Origin: Aestuariibacter sp. GS-14
GTDB lineage: Bacteria; Pseudomonadota; Gammaproteobacteria; Enterobacterales; Alteromonadaceae
NCBI RefSeq assembly: GCF_006494365.1
Contig: NZ_VHIP01000007.1
Location: forward strand, 186,001-250,000
DNA: 64,000 bases
Direction: 5' to 3'
Positions 1 through 9,128 of this stretch are shown here, in pieces. Made by a program: the position numbers and the translations under genes. The stretch's first letter is position 1, and each line of letters opens with the position of its first letter. The notes beneath the pieces are model-generated. The model was not told the DNA's origin. It ran no database searches and worked only from the letters and a program-made list of their open reading frames with translations.

Positions 1-1
1 T

Positions 2-919
2 TTGGACGCTAAAGGTAAGGATGAACTGGCTGAGATTGCCAGGGCGTTTAATTTGTTTATGCAAAACCTGCAGCAATTAATTCAACTGGTGCAGGAAGAC
101 TCAACCAGTCTGAATCAAGCCGCATCGAAGTTAAAACAATCGTCTACAACAGTGTCTGATGTGTTCCATCAGCAAAACGAAAACCTCAATCAAATTGCAA
201 CAGCGGTAAACCAGTTAAGTCATGCCGTAAACGACAATGCCGGAAACAGCCAGCAAGCGTCTGAAAATATGAAAGTGGCCTCAGAAGTCAGCCTGAACTC
301 TAAACGCGTTGTAAGTGATTCGGTTAAAAATGTACAGAATCTTTCAGACTCCATTTCAAACGCCAAGGGCGTGATCAGCAGCCTGGCAAAAGAGTCGCAA
401 AATATTATTGCCGTGTTAGATGTAATACGTGGTATTGCTGAGCAAACCAACTTACTGGCACTCAACGCAGCCATTGAAGCAGCGCGCGCCGGTGAGCAGG
501 GGCGAGGCTTTGCGGTGGTCGCCGACGAGGTACGAACGCTGGCTAGCAGAACGCAACAATCTACGCAAAATATTAACGAGATGCTTGGCCGCTTAGAGCA
601 CAGTGTGAATGATGCGGTTAACGCCATTGAGCGTGGCTCGAATGAAGTTGAATCGGTAGTCACCGTATCGAGTCAGTTGGTCAGCGCGTTTGATCAGGTG
701 AGCCAGGCAGTAAACCAGGCTAATGAAATTATTTATCAAATAGCCACTGCCTCAGATGAACAACGGCAAGTAGTGGGTGAAATCAATGCCAATGTGTCCT
801 CGTTGCACGCATTAGGCCAGCAGAACCTCAAAACAGTGGAAAGCAGCGGTAAAATCTCAGACAGCGTAAACGATACTGTTCAGCGACTGAATCAGAAGAT
901 TGGCCGGTTTAAAACCTGA
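2..919 (+). CDS. Methyl-accepting chemotaxis protein, C-terminal part (5' end outside window)
   Basis: This is the cytoplasmic signalling part of a chemoreceptor, which controls CheA/CheW at the inner membrane. The frame is open from the first bases, so the true start, sensor domain and membrane segments lie upstream. The first ~30 visible residues look like the end of a HAMP domain ([20 protein letters not shown]). A long methyl-accepting coiled coil follows, with the near-invariant hairpin tip at about residues 142-180 ([19 protein letters not shown], then [15 protein letters not shown]). The protein ends [10 protein letters not shown], with no CheR-tethering pentapeptide. The ligand cannot be inferred. 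The porin gene follows after 50 bp on the same strand. Confidence 0.95.
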   Translation: MDAKGKDELAEIARAFNLFMQNLQQLIQLVQEDSTSLNQAASKLKQSSTTVSDVFHQQNENLNQIATAVNQLSHAVNDNAGNSQQASENMKVASEVSLNSKRVVSDSVKNVQNLSDSISNAKGVISSLAKESQNIIAVLDVIRGIAEQTNLLALNAAIEAARAGEQGRGFAVVADEVRTLASRTQQSTQNINEMLGRLEHSVNDAVNAIERGSNEVESVVTVSSQLVSAFDQVSQAVNQANEIIYQIATASDEQRQVVGEINANVSSLHALGQQNLKTVESSGKISDSVNDTVQRLNQKIGRFKT

Positions 920-969
920 TGTGCCACGCCTTTTCACTTTGAACGCACACTTTTCTTCAGGATACCAAT

Positions 970-2328
970 ATGAACCCATTGAATTCTTTTCGCAGCCGGG
1001 AAACCGGCTGTGACAGACGCAGTGTAGCTGCTAAGCGCTTGGCTGGTGCAGCACTGGCGTCATTGCTTCTCAGTACTTCGGTTACCGTAAACGCTGCCGA
1101 GAGCCCTAAATATGAGTGGTCTGGCGAATGGAACCTGCGTTTTGAAAATCTGGTTAACCCGCTGTTTCCGACAACGTCCCCCTCATTTCATCAGCACAAC
1201 CAGCGGCTGTCTTCCAAATTTGAGTTAAAAGGCAGTGTAACCTGGTCGAATATTCAGTTGGTGGGTGCATTTGCTGATTCCAGAGTCTATCTGGATAATG
1301 ACGATCCAACTCTGGGACGTTCTCAGGTGAACACGTTGGAGCCTGTTCAATTCAATGTAGGCTGGTTAGGGGATGGAGACAAAGGTAACCCTGCACTACA
1401 AATGACCAAAACCAGTGTCGGCCGCTTTGTACTGGATCACGGCAGCCGGCGGTTATTAGGTAGTGGGTACTTCCGCAATGCACTCAATTCCTTCGACGGA
1501 CTCATTACCGACTGGCACTGGCGCGACTGGTCGGTAAGGGGCTTTTATTTGCACCCGGTATCGCGATTGCCATCCGATGCCGCCAGTATTGATAATAACG
1601 ACAGAGCTTTCGACAAAACTGAATCGGAGCGGTTGTTCTACGGTGTTTACGCGGAGTCTGACGACAAAACCTGGCATTTACAAAGCTATTGGTTAAATGA
1701 AGACGATAGTCAGGAATTGCGCACACGTAACCGCCAGCTATTAACCGTTAGTGCCCAATATACCAGCCCTAAAGGCAGTGAATGGTTAACCGATGTGGAG
1801 CTTGCACTACAAACGGGTACACAGCGCCAAACAACGTCAGCTAGTGATTTGACAGACCTTGATCACCAGGCTTGGATGTTATTTGCCTCTTTCGGAAAAA
1901 TGATCGACTCAAAAACGTCACTTAGCGCGGTATTGGATTGGATCAGTGGTGATAACAACAGCTCCGATAATAAGAGTAATGGCTTTGATGGATTATACGG
2001 GGTAAGGCGTTTCGACTTTGGTCCTACCGAAGTGTATCGCTCTTTCCCTCGCCAGAATCTGGTGGGTATTGGAGCCCGCATGGTCAGCAAATTTACCAGT
2101 AAGGATAATTTGATGTTGCACTATGGTGCATACTGGTATCAGAAAACGCCCAATGGCAGCGACAGTTTCCTGGGTAACCAAATTGAAATGCGCTGGCGCC
2201 ATCAAATCACCAAACCTCTGCGCCTGGAATTTGGCAGTGCCTACATGTTTAAAGGCGATGCTTTGGCTCAGGGTAATTATCCGGACGACACCGCTTATGT
2301 GTATTCAGGATTCCGTTTGCAGTTTTAA
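970..2328 (+). CDS. Outer-membrane porin of the alginate-export (AlgE-like) family
   Basis: Predicted outer-membrane beta-barrel. The N-terminus is a signal peptide with a long basic n-region and cleavage near residue 42 (VTVNA-A). The mature chain has alternating amphipathic strands and ends in phenylalanine (GFRLQF), as expected for BAM-dependent barrels. The motif at about 339-359 (FDGLYGVRRFDFGPTEVY) resembles the conserved C-terminal segment of the alginate_exp family. These proteins form specific diffusion channels in many marine bacteria and need not be tied to alginate. The substrate is unknown and no polysaccharide genes adjoin. A weak RBS (CAGGAT) precedes the ATG. The last 24 bp overlap the convergent NhaC-family gene. 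Confidence 0.75.
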   Translation: MNPLNSFRSRETGCDRRSVAAKRLAGAALASLLLSTSVTVNAAESPKYEWSGEWNLRFENLVNPLFPTTSPSFHQHNQRLSSKFELKGSVTWSNIQLVGAFADSRVYLDNDDPTLGRSQVNTLEPVQFNVGWLGDGDKGNPALQMTKTSVGRFVLDHGSRRLLGSGYFRNALNSFDGLITDWHWRDWSVRGFYLHPVSRLPSDAASIDNNDRAFDKTESERLFYGVYAESDDKTWHLQSYWLNEDDSQELRTRNRQLLTVSAQYTSPKGSEWLTDVELALQTGTQRQTTSASDLTDLDHQAWMLFASFGKMIDSKTSLSAVLDWISGDNNSSDNKSNGFDGLYGVRRFDFGPTEVYRSFPRQNLVGIGARMVSKFTSKDNLMLHYGAYWYQKTPNGSDSFLGNQIEMRWRHQITKPLRLEFGSAYMFKGDALAQGNYPDDTAYVYSGFRLQF

Positions 2329-3759
2329 GCGCCGGATCCCAAAGCCACTGCGCGTTGCCAATGCGGCCCAAAGCAAAGAAAACAGTGGGCCGCCAAGGCA
2401 AAAAAGCGCCCAGGGCAAATAGTCGATGGTTGCCACGCCCAGCGTGGTAGCCATAAACAGCCCTGATACTGTCCACGGAAGCAGTGGATCCAGCAAGGTG
2501 ACCGAATCTTCAATACTGCGGGATAAGTTCACGTTGGCCAGATTGTGCTTCGTGTAGGCAGGCTGATACAGGTTACCGATGATCAAGCTGCTTACTCCGC
2601 CGTGACTGGTAAGTGACAGCAAGGTAACACCACTTACTAAGGTACTGGCGACCAAGCTGAACGTGCCTTTTACTGCTTTTAACATACTTTGAATGATGAC
2701 ATTTAGCGCGCCGGTTGCTTGCATGGCACCAGCCAGTAAAAATGCAGCAATGATAACAACCAGAGTGCCAACCATTGAATAAAGCCCGCCACGTACTACC
2801 AGCTTTACAAATGCAGTATTAGTTGCGGCGTCATGTTGTTGGGAAGCCGGTAGCATGTCCAGCGTAAACCCATGCAAATAGGCATTAACGGCATCGACAA
2901 CACTAAAAGGTTGCAGACCTACTGCCAGAAGAAGCGCCAGTAGGGTCGATAGCGTTATCCCCACTACCGGAGGCCATTTTTTCACAATGGCAACCATGAT
3001 CAGTAGCGGCGGGAGCATTTGCCACCACGCGGGTAAAAACACGTGTTCAATCATTATTTGCATGGCTTGGGTGGCGTGTTGCGCATCAATTGAATCACTG
3101 GCCTGATTGACTGGGATAACAGCGAAAATCACCAAAGCGATCATAAACGACGGAAGGGCGGTGTAGATCATGTGCCGAATATGCTCGTATAGGTCGGCCT
3201 TTGCCGCAATGGCGCTAATATTGGTGGAGTCAGAAAGTGGCGACATCTTATCGCCAAAATACGCGCCAGAAATTACTGCGCCCGCGGTAATCGGTAAGGA
3301 CGCATCCATTACCGTTGCCAGCCCCATGAGTGCAACGCCAATTGTGCCCGCCGATGCCCATGATGAACCGGTGAACAGGCTCATTACCGACGCAGCGACA
3401 AAGGCCGAAACATAAATATACTGCGGGTCGATTAGTGCGATCCCCAGCCAAACAAATAAGGGAATAGTGCCGCTTAACATCCAACTGCCAATTAGCCCGC
3501 CAATAGACAGCAATATGAGTACAACCGGGAATACGTCAGCGAACTTGTCTACCGCTGCTTTTTCCATAGACTGCCATTTAATCCCACGTGCATAACCAAT
3601 CAAACCGGCAACGACTGCGGAAAGTAATATGGCTACCACAACAAGGTTACCACCCAGCTCTGTAAACAACGCGCCTCCAATGAACACGCACAGCAGTGTG
3701 AAAAGCGGCAGCACAGCTATCCACAAGGGCATTATTCTATTTACAGCGTTACTGTGCAT
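2305..3759 (-). CDS. NhaC-family Na+/H+ antiporter
   Basis: A 484-residue polytopic inner-membrane protein with roughly eleven hydrophobic segments. It matches the NhaC family: a GSSWASAGTIG segment, then a GAVISGAYFGDKMSPLSDSTN segment, the conserved ion-pathway region. Family members exchange Na+ for H+, and some exchange organic acids (malate/lactate types). The start overlaps the end of the upstream PLP enzyme gene by 11 bp, so the two are probably translationally coupled and the antiporter may serve that enzyme's substrate or product. The 3' end overlaps the convergent porin gene by 24 bp. The transported ions or solutes are not shown by the sequence. Confidence 0.88.
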   Translation of the reverse strand: MHSNAVNRIMPLWIAVLPLFTLLCVFIGGALFTELGGNLVVVAILLSAVVAGLIGYARGIKWQSMEKAAVDKFADVFPVVLILLSIGGLIGSWMLSGTIPLFVWLGIALIDPQYIYVSAFVAASVMSLFTGSSWASAGTIGVALMGLATVMDASLPITAGAVISGAYFGDKMSPLSDSTNISAIAAKADLYEHIRHMIYTALPSFMIALVIFAVIPVNQASDSIDAQHATQAMQIMIEHVFLPAWWQMLPPLLIMVAIVKKWPPVVGITLSTLLALLLAVGLQPFSVVDAVNAYLHGFTLDMLPASQQHDAATNTAFVKLVVRGGLYSMVGTLVVIIAAFLLAGAMQATGALNVIIQSMLKAVKGTFSLVASTLVSGVTLLSLTSHGGVSSLIIGNLYQPAYTKHNLANVNLSRSIEDSVTLLDPLLPWTVSGLFMATTLGVATIDYLPWALFCLGGPLFSLLWAALATRSGFGIRRLKLQTES

Positions 3760-4927
3760 GGATAAGCGCCTGTTGTAGATCTTGAATGAGGGTATCCACT
3801 GACTCCAATCCCACCGACAGTCGGATCAAGCCCTGAGGCAAACCCGATGCAGCCAAAGCCTGCGTGTTGTCTGGACGTTGTGGCGAAATAGCCAGGCTTT
3901 CAAAGCCACCCCAGCTTACCCCCATTCTGAAGTGCTGAAGCGCATTGAGTACGGTTGCCACTGTGTTGTAGTCGGCCTTTTTTAGGCTGAAGCTGAAGAG
4001 CCCGGTGTATCCCAGCATTTGGTTGTCAGGCACAGATGGAGCCGGATTCATGGCGGGGTGAAATACGCAGTCTACGGCTGCGTGGGCTGCTAAATATCGC
4101 GCTACGGTCAGACCATTCGCTTCGTGCTGCGCAAGCCTTACCGGCAGGGTACGCAAACCGCGCTCAATTAAATAAGCATCCATGGGACCAATGGCGGCCC
4201 CGTTTAATAAAAAGGTTTTAAAGAAAATCTCTTTTAACAAGGCTGCCCGGGTAATGAGGGCGCCGGCCACTACGTCACTGTGGCCCCCAATATACTTGGT
4301 AAGTGAGTGTGCAACGATATCCACCCCCATCGTAATGGGCTTTTGTAACAGTGGGGTGGCCCAGGTGTTATCAATACCGGTAAGAATGCCCCTTGCCTTT
4401 GCAACGGCGACCAGTGCTTTGATATCCAGTTGAGTAAAGGTCATGGTGCCAGGGGTTTCAAACCAAATCAGCTTAGTATTCGGCTGAATAGCGAGTTCAG
4501 CTTCGGTTACATTGCCTGATGGCACACACGTAAAGCTAACACCGAAGCGCGCAAGTTGGGTGGCAAGTTGAATGGTTGGCCCGTACACCTGATTGACAAA
4601 CAGAATATGATCGCCCTGGCTCACCACAGCGCTAATTGCCGCACTAATTGCCCCCATACCCGATGCAAACAACTTACAGGCTTCGCCCTGCTCCAGTGCT
4701 GCCAGCTTTTGCTCTACGCTGGTCATTGAAGGATTTCGGCCCCGGCTGTATACCGGCGTGGTAAATTCGTTGGCTAACCCATTCGCCAAATCTTCAAAAC
4801 GATTAAACGAGAACAGTGAGGTTTGGTGAATTGGCGTGGAAATGGGTTGGCTGCCCGTTGGGGCTTCAGCCGTTATGTTTTTTTGATGGCCGCAGCAAAT
4901 ATCTAAATCCTGAGAGGATAGTTTCAT
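3749..4927 (-). CDS. Cys/Met-metabolism PLP enzyme (cystathionine beta-lyase/gamma-synthase family)
   Basis: A 392-residue fold-type-I PLP enzyme of the transsulfuration family. Visible features: the cofactor-phosphate motif YSRGRNPS (60-67), the GMGAISA loop (~90-96), the D186-N-T-W segment, and the Schiff-base lysine K211 in SLTKYIGGHSDVVAGAL. Family members cleave or make cystathionine, or act as methionine gamma-lyases or homocysteine synthases. The sequence does not settle which, though the overall pattern (TKYIGGHSD, YLIERGLRTLPVR) is closest to cystathionine beta-lyases. It is first in a two-gene operon with the NhaC-type antiporter. No strong RBS is seen before the ATG. Confidence 0.85.
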   Translation of the reverse strand: MKLSSQDLDICCGHQKNITAEAPTGSQPISTPIHQTSLFSFNRFEDLANGLANEFTTPVYSRGRNPSMTSVEQKLAALEQGEACKLFASGMGAISAAISAVVSQGDHILFVNQVYGPTIQLATQLARFGVSFTCVPSGNVTEAELAIQPNTKLIWFETPGTMTFTQLDIKALVAVAKARGILTGIDNTWATPLLQKPITMGVDIVAHSLTKYIGGHSDVVAGALITRAALLKEIFFKTFLLNGAAIGPMDAYLIERGLRTLPVRLAQHEANGLTVARYLAAHAAVDCVFHPAMNPAPSVPDNQMLGYTGLFSFSLKKADYNTVATVLNALQHFRMGVSWGGFESLAISPQRPDNTQALAASGLPQGLIRLSVGLESVDTLIQDLQQALIHAQ

Positions 4928-5044
4928 GTTCAGTCGTCGCGCTATGTATTTTGGTTGTTTTTTGTCACCTTAGCGCGAACATCGAGTGAATGGCAATGCT
5001 GAAAAAAAGAATGGGGTGAATCAAAGGTCAACAGCCCCTAATAA

Positions 5045-5078
5045 AAAAGCCGATGAAACTGACGTGACATCGGCTTTT
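5045..5078 (-). terminator. Intrinsic terminator after the DUF885 gene
   Basis: Eleven-base stem AAAAGCCGATG / CATCGGCTTTT with a 12-nt loop. Read on the minus strand it is followed by a T-run (CATCGGCTTTTTT), so it fits termination of the DUF885 gene ending at 5141. A second hairpin with a tetraloop (CAGGCC / GGCCTG, 5103-5118) lies between that stop and this stem. Confidence 0.8.
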
Positions 5079-5140
5079 GCACTAATCCGCATGATGATTA
5101 GCCAGGCCTTTCGGCCTGAGTTACTGTTGAGTGTTGCTTT

Positions 5141-7003
5141 TTATTTTTGTGACGCGATCCAATCGTCTACCATGCGCTCCAATATATTCAGAGGTACTGC
5201 ACCATTGCCCAGAATAACATCGTGGAAGGCGCGAATATCAAACTTGTCGCCCAGTGCTGCTTCCGCTTTAGCGCGAAGCTCCAGAATTTTCAGCATACCG
5301 ATTTTGTAGGAGGTAGCCTGTCCTGGCCATACAATATAGCGGCGTACTTCTGCCAGAATTTGTCCTTCAGATACCGGTGAGTTATCGCGGAAGTATTGAA
5401 TAGCTTGTTCTTCGGTCCAGCCTTTTGAGTGAATGCCGGTATCAACAACTAAACGAATTGCACGCCACATCTCGGAGACCAACCGGCCAAATTCAGAAGT
5501 CGGGTTTTGATAACCCCCCATTTCTTTGGCAACGGTTTCAGCATATAACGCCCAGCCTTCCACATAGCTGTTAAAGAACGAAGTGGTGCGGAATCTTGGT
5601 ACGCCTTCCAGTTCCTGTGCAATCGAGATCTGCATGTGGTGACCGGGATTGCCTTCGTGATATGCAATGGCTTCCATTTCATTTTTGGGCATGGAAGTCA
5701 TGTCCAGCAAGTGCGCGTAGTAAGTACCCGGCGTGCTACCGTCTGGCGAACCCGGGAAGTAATGCTGAGGCGCACCGGCTTGTTCGCGATACGGTTCAAC
5801 GCGTTTTACTACCAGATCAGCTTTAGGCAGGATGCCGAAAAATTCGGGCAATTTCGCTTTGATGTTGTCTAAGTACACGGTGGTATCGTCGATATACCCT
5901 TGGCGACCTTCGTCGGTGTTGGGGTAATAAAAACGCTCATCCGTTACGTCAGACTTAATGTAAGTGAAGAATTCACTCAGTGTGCCGTCGAAGCCCACTT
6001 CGTTTTTCACCTTTTCCATTTCAGCCAGCAAACGCGCTACTTCGCTTAAGCCGATATTGTGAATTTCATCGGCAGTTAAATCGGTAGTGGTACGCATAAA
6101 CAGCATGGCGTTATAGAACGCCTTGCCATCTGGCAGGGCCCATGCCCCTTTTGCATCACGAGGGATATTGGGTAAGTCGTTCTCGAACCAGGTGATCAGT
6201 TTACCGTATGCGGGTAGTACACTGTTCAGCAAGGCTTGCTTAGCCTGTTCGGTATAGTCGGCAGCTTGTTCTTCATCAATTGCGCCACTTTCCTGCAGTG
6301 CTGCAATCTTCTTTTTCGCGTCGGCAAACAGCGCAGAATCGGTGTCGCTGTTGGCATCAAATGGCTGGCCGGAAATCACTTTCTTGCTTTGGTCAATTAC
6401 GCCTTCGTAAGCAAAGTAAGGCGCTTTTACGCCTTCATCGGCATTAATCGCTACTTGCGTGGTAAGCTGCTCAACGGCTCTGCCTACACCATTCAAACGC
6501 GAGATATAGGCGTCCATGTCGCTGCTTTCTTCCACTTTGTGGTAGTTGATTAGCAGCGTGGGCAACATGGATTGCGCGCCGTTCATTTGCGTAAGCACGT
6601 AGCCGCGGCGGCTGAATGGCTGCATAACTTTGGCCACGTCATACTGATACACCCACAGGTCATAGGAAATCTTGGCCGACTCATCCAGTTTGCTGTAGTC
6701 GAAGTTGCTCTTTAATTCTTCAACCGAAGCGGCTTGCCAGGCCAGCACTTTTTCTTGCGCTTGTTCCGACATGTCGTCGATTTGGTCGTACAAATCCTTG
6801 CGACCCAAACGGGTCATCATTAGCGGAGAAAACTGCAATTGTTCCTCGTATTTGGCATCAAACCAGGCATTCAGTCGCTCTGATTCACTTTGCTGTTGTT
6901 GCTCAGCTGCGGTGGGGGCCGCAGTGCCCGCATTTGGAGCAGGGGCCTCGGAGCAGGCTGTAATGGCCAGCGCGAGCGTGCTTAAAAGAAATAGTCGTTT
7001 CAA
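5141..7003 (-). CDS. DUF885-family lipoprotein (putative metallopeptidase)
   Basis: A 620-residue probable lipoprotein: signal ending LALAITAC with the lipidated cysteine at residue 17, then a Ala/Gln-rich linker. The C-terminal half carries HEGNPGHHMQ (449-458) followed by EGWALYAE about 30 residues later. This is the HExxH-like zinc-site arrangement of DUF885 proteins, which are distantly related to thermolysin-type and M32 peptidases. It probably acts in the periplasm or at the outer membrane on peptides, but the substrate is unknown. The start appears to be TTG (MKRLF), preceded by AGGGAAC at suitable spacing; no better in-frame ATG exists upstream. It is monocistronic and followed by a clear terminator. 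Confidence 0.88.
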   Translation of the reverse strand: MKRLFLLSTLALAITACSEAPAPNAGTAAPTAAEQQQQSESERLNAWFDAKYEEQLQFSPLMMTRLGRKDLYDQIDDMSEQAQEKVLAWQAASVEELKSNFDYSKLDESAKISYDLWVYQYDVAKVMQPFSRRGYVLTQMNGAQSMLPTLLINYHKVEESSDMDAYISRLNGVGRAVEQLTTQVAINADEGVKAPYFAYEGVIDQSKKVISGQPFDANSDTDSALFADAKKKIAALQESGAIDEEQAADYTEQAKQALLNSVLPAYGKLITWFENDLPNIPRDAKGAWALPDGKAFYNAMLFMRTTTDLTADEIHNIGLSEVARLLAEMEKVKNEVGFDGTLSEFFTYIKSDVTDERFYYPNTDEGRQGYIDDTTVYLDNIKAKLPEFFGILPKADLVVKRVEPYREQAGAPQHYFPGSPDGSTPGTYYAHLLDMTSMPKNEMEAIAYHEGNPGHHMQISIAQELEGVPRFRTTSFFNSYVEGWALYAETVAKEMGGYQNPTSEFGRLVSEMWRAIRLVVDTGIHSKGWTEEQAIQYFRDNSPVSEGQILAEVRRYIVWPGQATSYKIGMLKILELRAKAEAALGDKFDIRAFHDVILGNGAVPLNILERMVDDWIASQK

Positions 7004-7100
7004 TGTTATTGTTCCCTGGTTCGGTGCTTATAGTTATTACTACAGTAAACCGCGAGGCTTACTGAGATTCAAATTTTAAATGTTACCTGTTATGTCTGAT

Positions 7101-8267
7101 TTATCGCGCCGCCGTAAACACCTGAATACGTTTTAACCCTTCATGCAGGTTCTGTTCAGACGTTGCATAAGACAAGCGAACATAGCGGTCGGCGTCACTG
7201 TTGCCAAAATCATTACCCGGTGTAAGCGCTACACCCGTTTCACTCAGCAATTGTTCACAGAATGTCATGGCGGTTAAACCGGTGCTGCTCACATCGATAT
7301 ACACATAGAATGCGCCAGAAGGTGCAACGGGCACGCAAAGTCCGGCTTTTTCCAACCCGGCCAGTACGATATTGCGTCGGGTGAGTAATGATTGTCTTCG
7401 CGCTTCACATAGCGCTAACGTGTCGGGTGTAAAGCAAGCAAGGGCTGCCAACTGCGCTGGGGTAGAAGGGCAAATATACAGGTTTTGAGCCAATCGTTCG
7501 ATTACTTCAACCATGTCCTCCGGCACGACCATCCAGCCTAAACGCCAACCTGTCATACCGAAGAACTTTGAAAAACTGTTGATCACAATGGCGCCATCAT
7601 CCACCGCGAGCACACTTTTTGCGGGTCCTGGAGCGTGATCGCTTAAATCCAGGTAGATTTCGTCGATTATCCGCCAGGCGTTTCGCGCTTTGGCAAACGC
7701 GCACATCTTGTCTAGCTCATCCAGTGTTACCGCCGTGCCGGTTGGATTGGAAGGCGTAGCAATCATCAGAGCTTTAGTGTTGGCATTCCAGTTATCCGAA
7801 ACCAGCTTGCTATTTAACTGAAACTGACTGCTCGCACCCGTGGGTATCAAATTAACGTCGCCACCAAAGGTTTTTACAAACTGGCGGTTACACGGATAAG
7901 ACGGATCACCCATTAACACTTCGTCACTGGGATTAATCAGTGCAGCACAGGTTAGCAACAGCGCCGCCGATGCGCCTGCTGTTACCACCACCCGATTGGG
8001 GTTAAGACGAATCTGATGCTGCGTGTAATAAAACTCAGCTATGGCTTCTCGCAGTCGCCTGTCGCCCAATGCGCCAGTGTAAGGCAGGTTATTGTTGGCT
8101 ACCGCTTGTTGCATAGCTTGTTGCACGGCCGGTGGGGCGCCAAAATCGGGCTCACCAATATTGAGTCGAATAACAGAACGACCCTGACTTTCTAATGCTG
8201 TGGCCTTTTCTCCAAATGCCATAGCAAAAAACGGGGCGATAGCATTCGCCCTGTTGGAATATTGCAT
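7101..8267 (-). CDS. Pyridoxal-phosphate aminotransferase, class I/II
   Basis: A 388-residue aspartate-aminotransferase-fold enzyme. Visible motifs: NIGEPDF (36-42), the PSNPTG loop (172-177), D202-E-I-Y binding the pyridine ring, and the Schiff-base lysine K234 in INSFSKFFGMTGWRLGW. An arginine near the C-terminus (YVRLSYATS) should bind the substrate carboxylate. It is cytoplasmic. The amino-acid specificity cannot be read from sequence; relatives are annotated as aspartate, alanine or aromatic aminotransferases. It lies 27 bp downstream of a small membrane-protein gene on the same strand and may be cotranscribed with it. Confidence 0.9.
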   Translation of the reverse strand: MQYSNRANAIAPFFAMAFGEKATALESQGRSVIRLNIGEPDFGAPPAVQQAMQQAVANNNLPYTGALGDRRLREAIAEFYYTQHQIRLNPNRVVVTAGASAALLLTCAALINPSDEVLMGDPSYPCNRQFVKTFGGDVNLIPTGASSQFQLNSKLVSDNWNANTKALMIATPSNPTGTAVTLDELDKMCAFAKARNAWRIIDEIYLDLSDHAPGPAKSVLAVDDGAIVINSFSKFFGMTGWRLGWMVVPEDMVEVIERLAQNLYICPSTPAQLAALACFTPDTLALCEARRQSLLTRRNIVLAGLEKAGLCVPVAPSGAFYVYIDVSSTGLTAMTFCEQLLSETGVALTPGNDFGNSDADRYVRLSYATSEQNLHEGLKRIQVFTAAR

Positions 8268-8294
8268 GTGTACTTACTCAAATAATGATTACGG

Positions 8295-8717
8295 CTATTT
8301 CAGCCAACCGGCTTTAGTGCCGCGCTTGCTGACCATCACCAGAATAATCGCTATCACTACTACCAGGGAAGGCAGGATCACAACACTGGGCCCTAATAAA
8401 GCAATAGAATCAATAATGACAAAGTTATAAAACTGCTGAACCAAAACGCCAACCAGGGAAAGAACTAATAAGGGAAATGCCAGCTTTTTACCCAAAGCCA
8501 GCATTAAAGTGCCAAGCAAGCCACCAAATACGGCCAGAGCGTAAGCAACATAAGACCAGAGAGGAATGTTGTTATAGGCTTCTTGTTGCGCTTCTGGCAA
8601 CAACGCAATCATTTCTGGTGTTAACAGTAGCTGGCTTACAAATGCCATCACCCCCAACGCATTCCAAACCACCATGATCCACGCAAAAATTTTTGTGCCT
8701 GTCGTCATTTTTGTCAT
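8295..8717 (-). CDS. Small four-helix membrane protein, unknown function
   Basis: A 140-residue protein with about four hydrophobic segments (roughly 10-30, 52-75, 78-105, 112-133) and a basic C-terminus (SKRGTKAGWLK), so probably an inner-membrane protein with that tail in the cytoplasm. I do not recognise a characterised family. AGGAAAA lies about 8 bases before the ATG; a second Met three codons in is an alternative start. It precedes the aminotransferase gene, but nothing links the two functionally. Confidence 0.7.
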   Translation of the reverse strand: MTKMTTGTKIFAWIMVVWNALGVMAFVSQLLLTPEMIALLPEAQQEAYNNIPLWSYVAYALAVFGGLLGTLMLALGKKLAFPLLVLSLVGVLVQQFYNFVIIDSIALLGPSVVILPSLVVVIAIILVMVSKRGTKAGWLK

Positions 8718-9128
8718 TGTTTTTTTTCCTGTGAACGAAGTGTGCTAACACGCTCACTATACGAATAAACCCGAGTAATTCGCAAAGATTTATTGGGAAT
8801 ATGTCTGAGTCTGTAGCAAAGGAGAGTAGCGTGTCGCACTGTTTATACTTTTGGTTAATATTGGTGCGTTGTGTGATTTGTGTTCACCACAGCTGTGCAT
8901 AGTTAAAAAACGCAATGAAAACAAAATGTAAAGATTTTGTATTTTATAGAAAGTATACGATATTAAATCTGCAGATCGCCGATGTGCATGGTTTATTCAT
9001 CCCAAAACGGGGGGTAGTGGAAACGATTGGTACAGACCTTGATTCATTTCTGGCATTACCGCCCAAGGAAGTCGCGGCTTACAACAAACAGGGTTCTCCC
9101 CGGACTATGACTGAGACCTGAATAAATT
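8718..9128. other. Divergent intergenic region, with one doubtful small ORF
   Basis: This 411-bp gap separates the minus-strand membrane-protein gene from the plus-strand TonB receptor and should hold both promoters. The only open frame is 8915-9121 (68 codons, ATG start, ending ...SPRTMTET). It has no clear RBS and no recognised similarity, so I do not call it as a gene. The first half is AT-rich. No convincing terminator or operator palindrome was found. Confidence 0.4.

Noticed and set aside
220-663. Long antisense open frame within the first chemoreceptor gene
   Set aside because: It is a shadow of the conserved coiled-coil coding sequence on the plus strand, with no RBS and a low-complexity product.
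7004-7100. CAGTAA / TTACTG inverted repeat as terminator between the DUF885 and aminotransferase genes
   Set aside because: The stem is short, the loop long and no T-run follows on the relevant strand.
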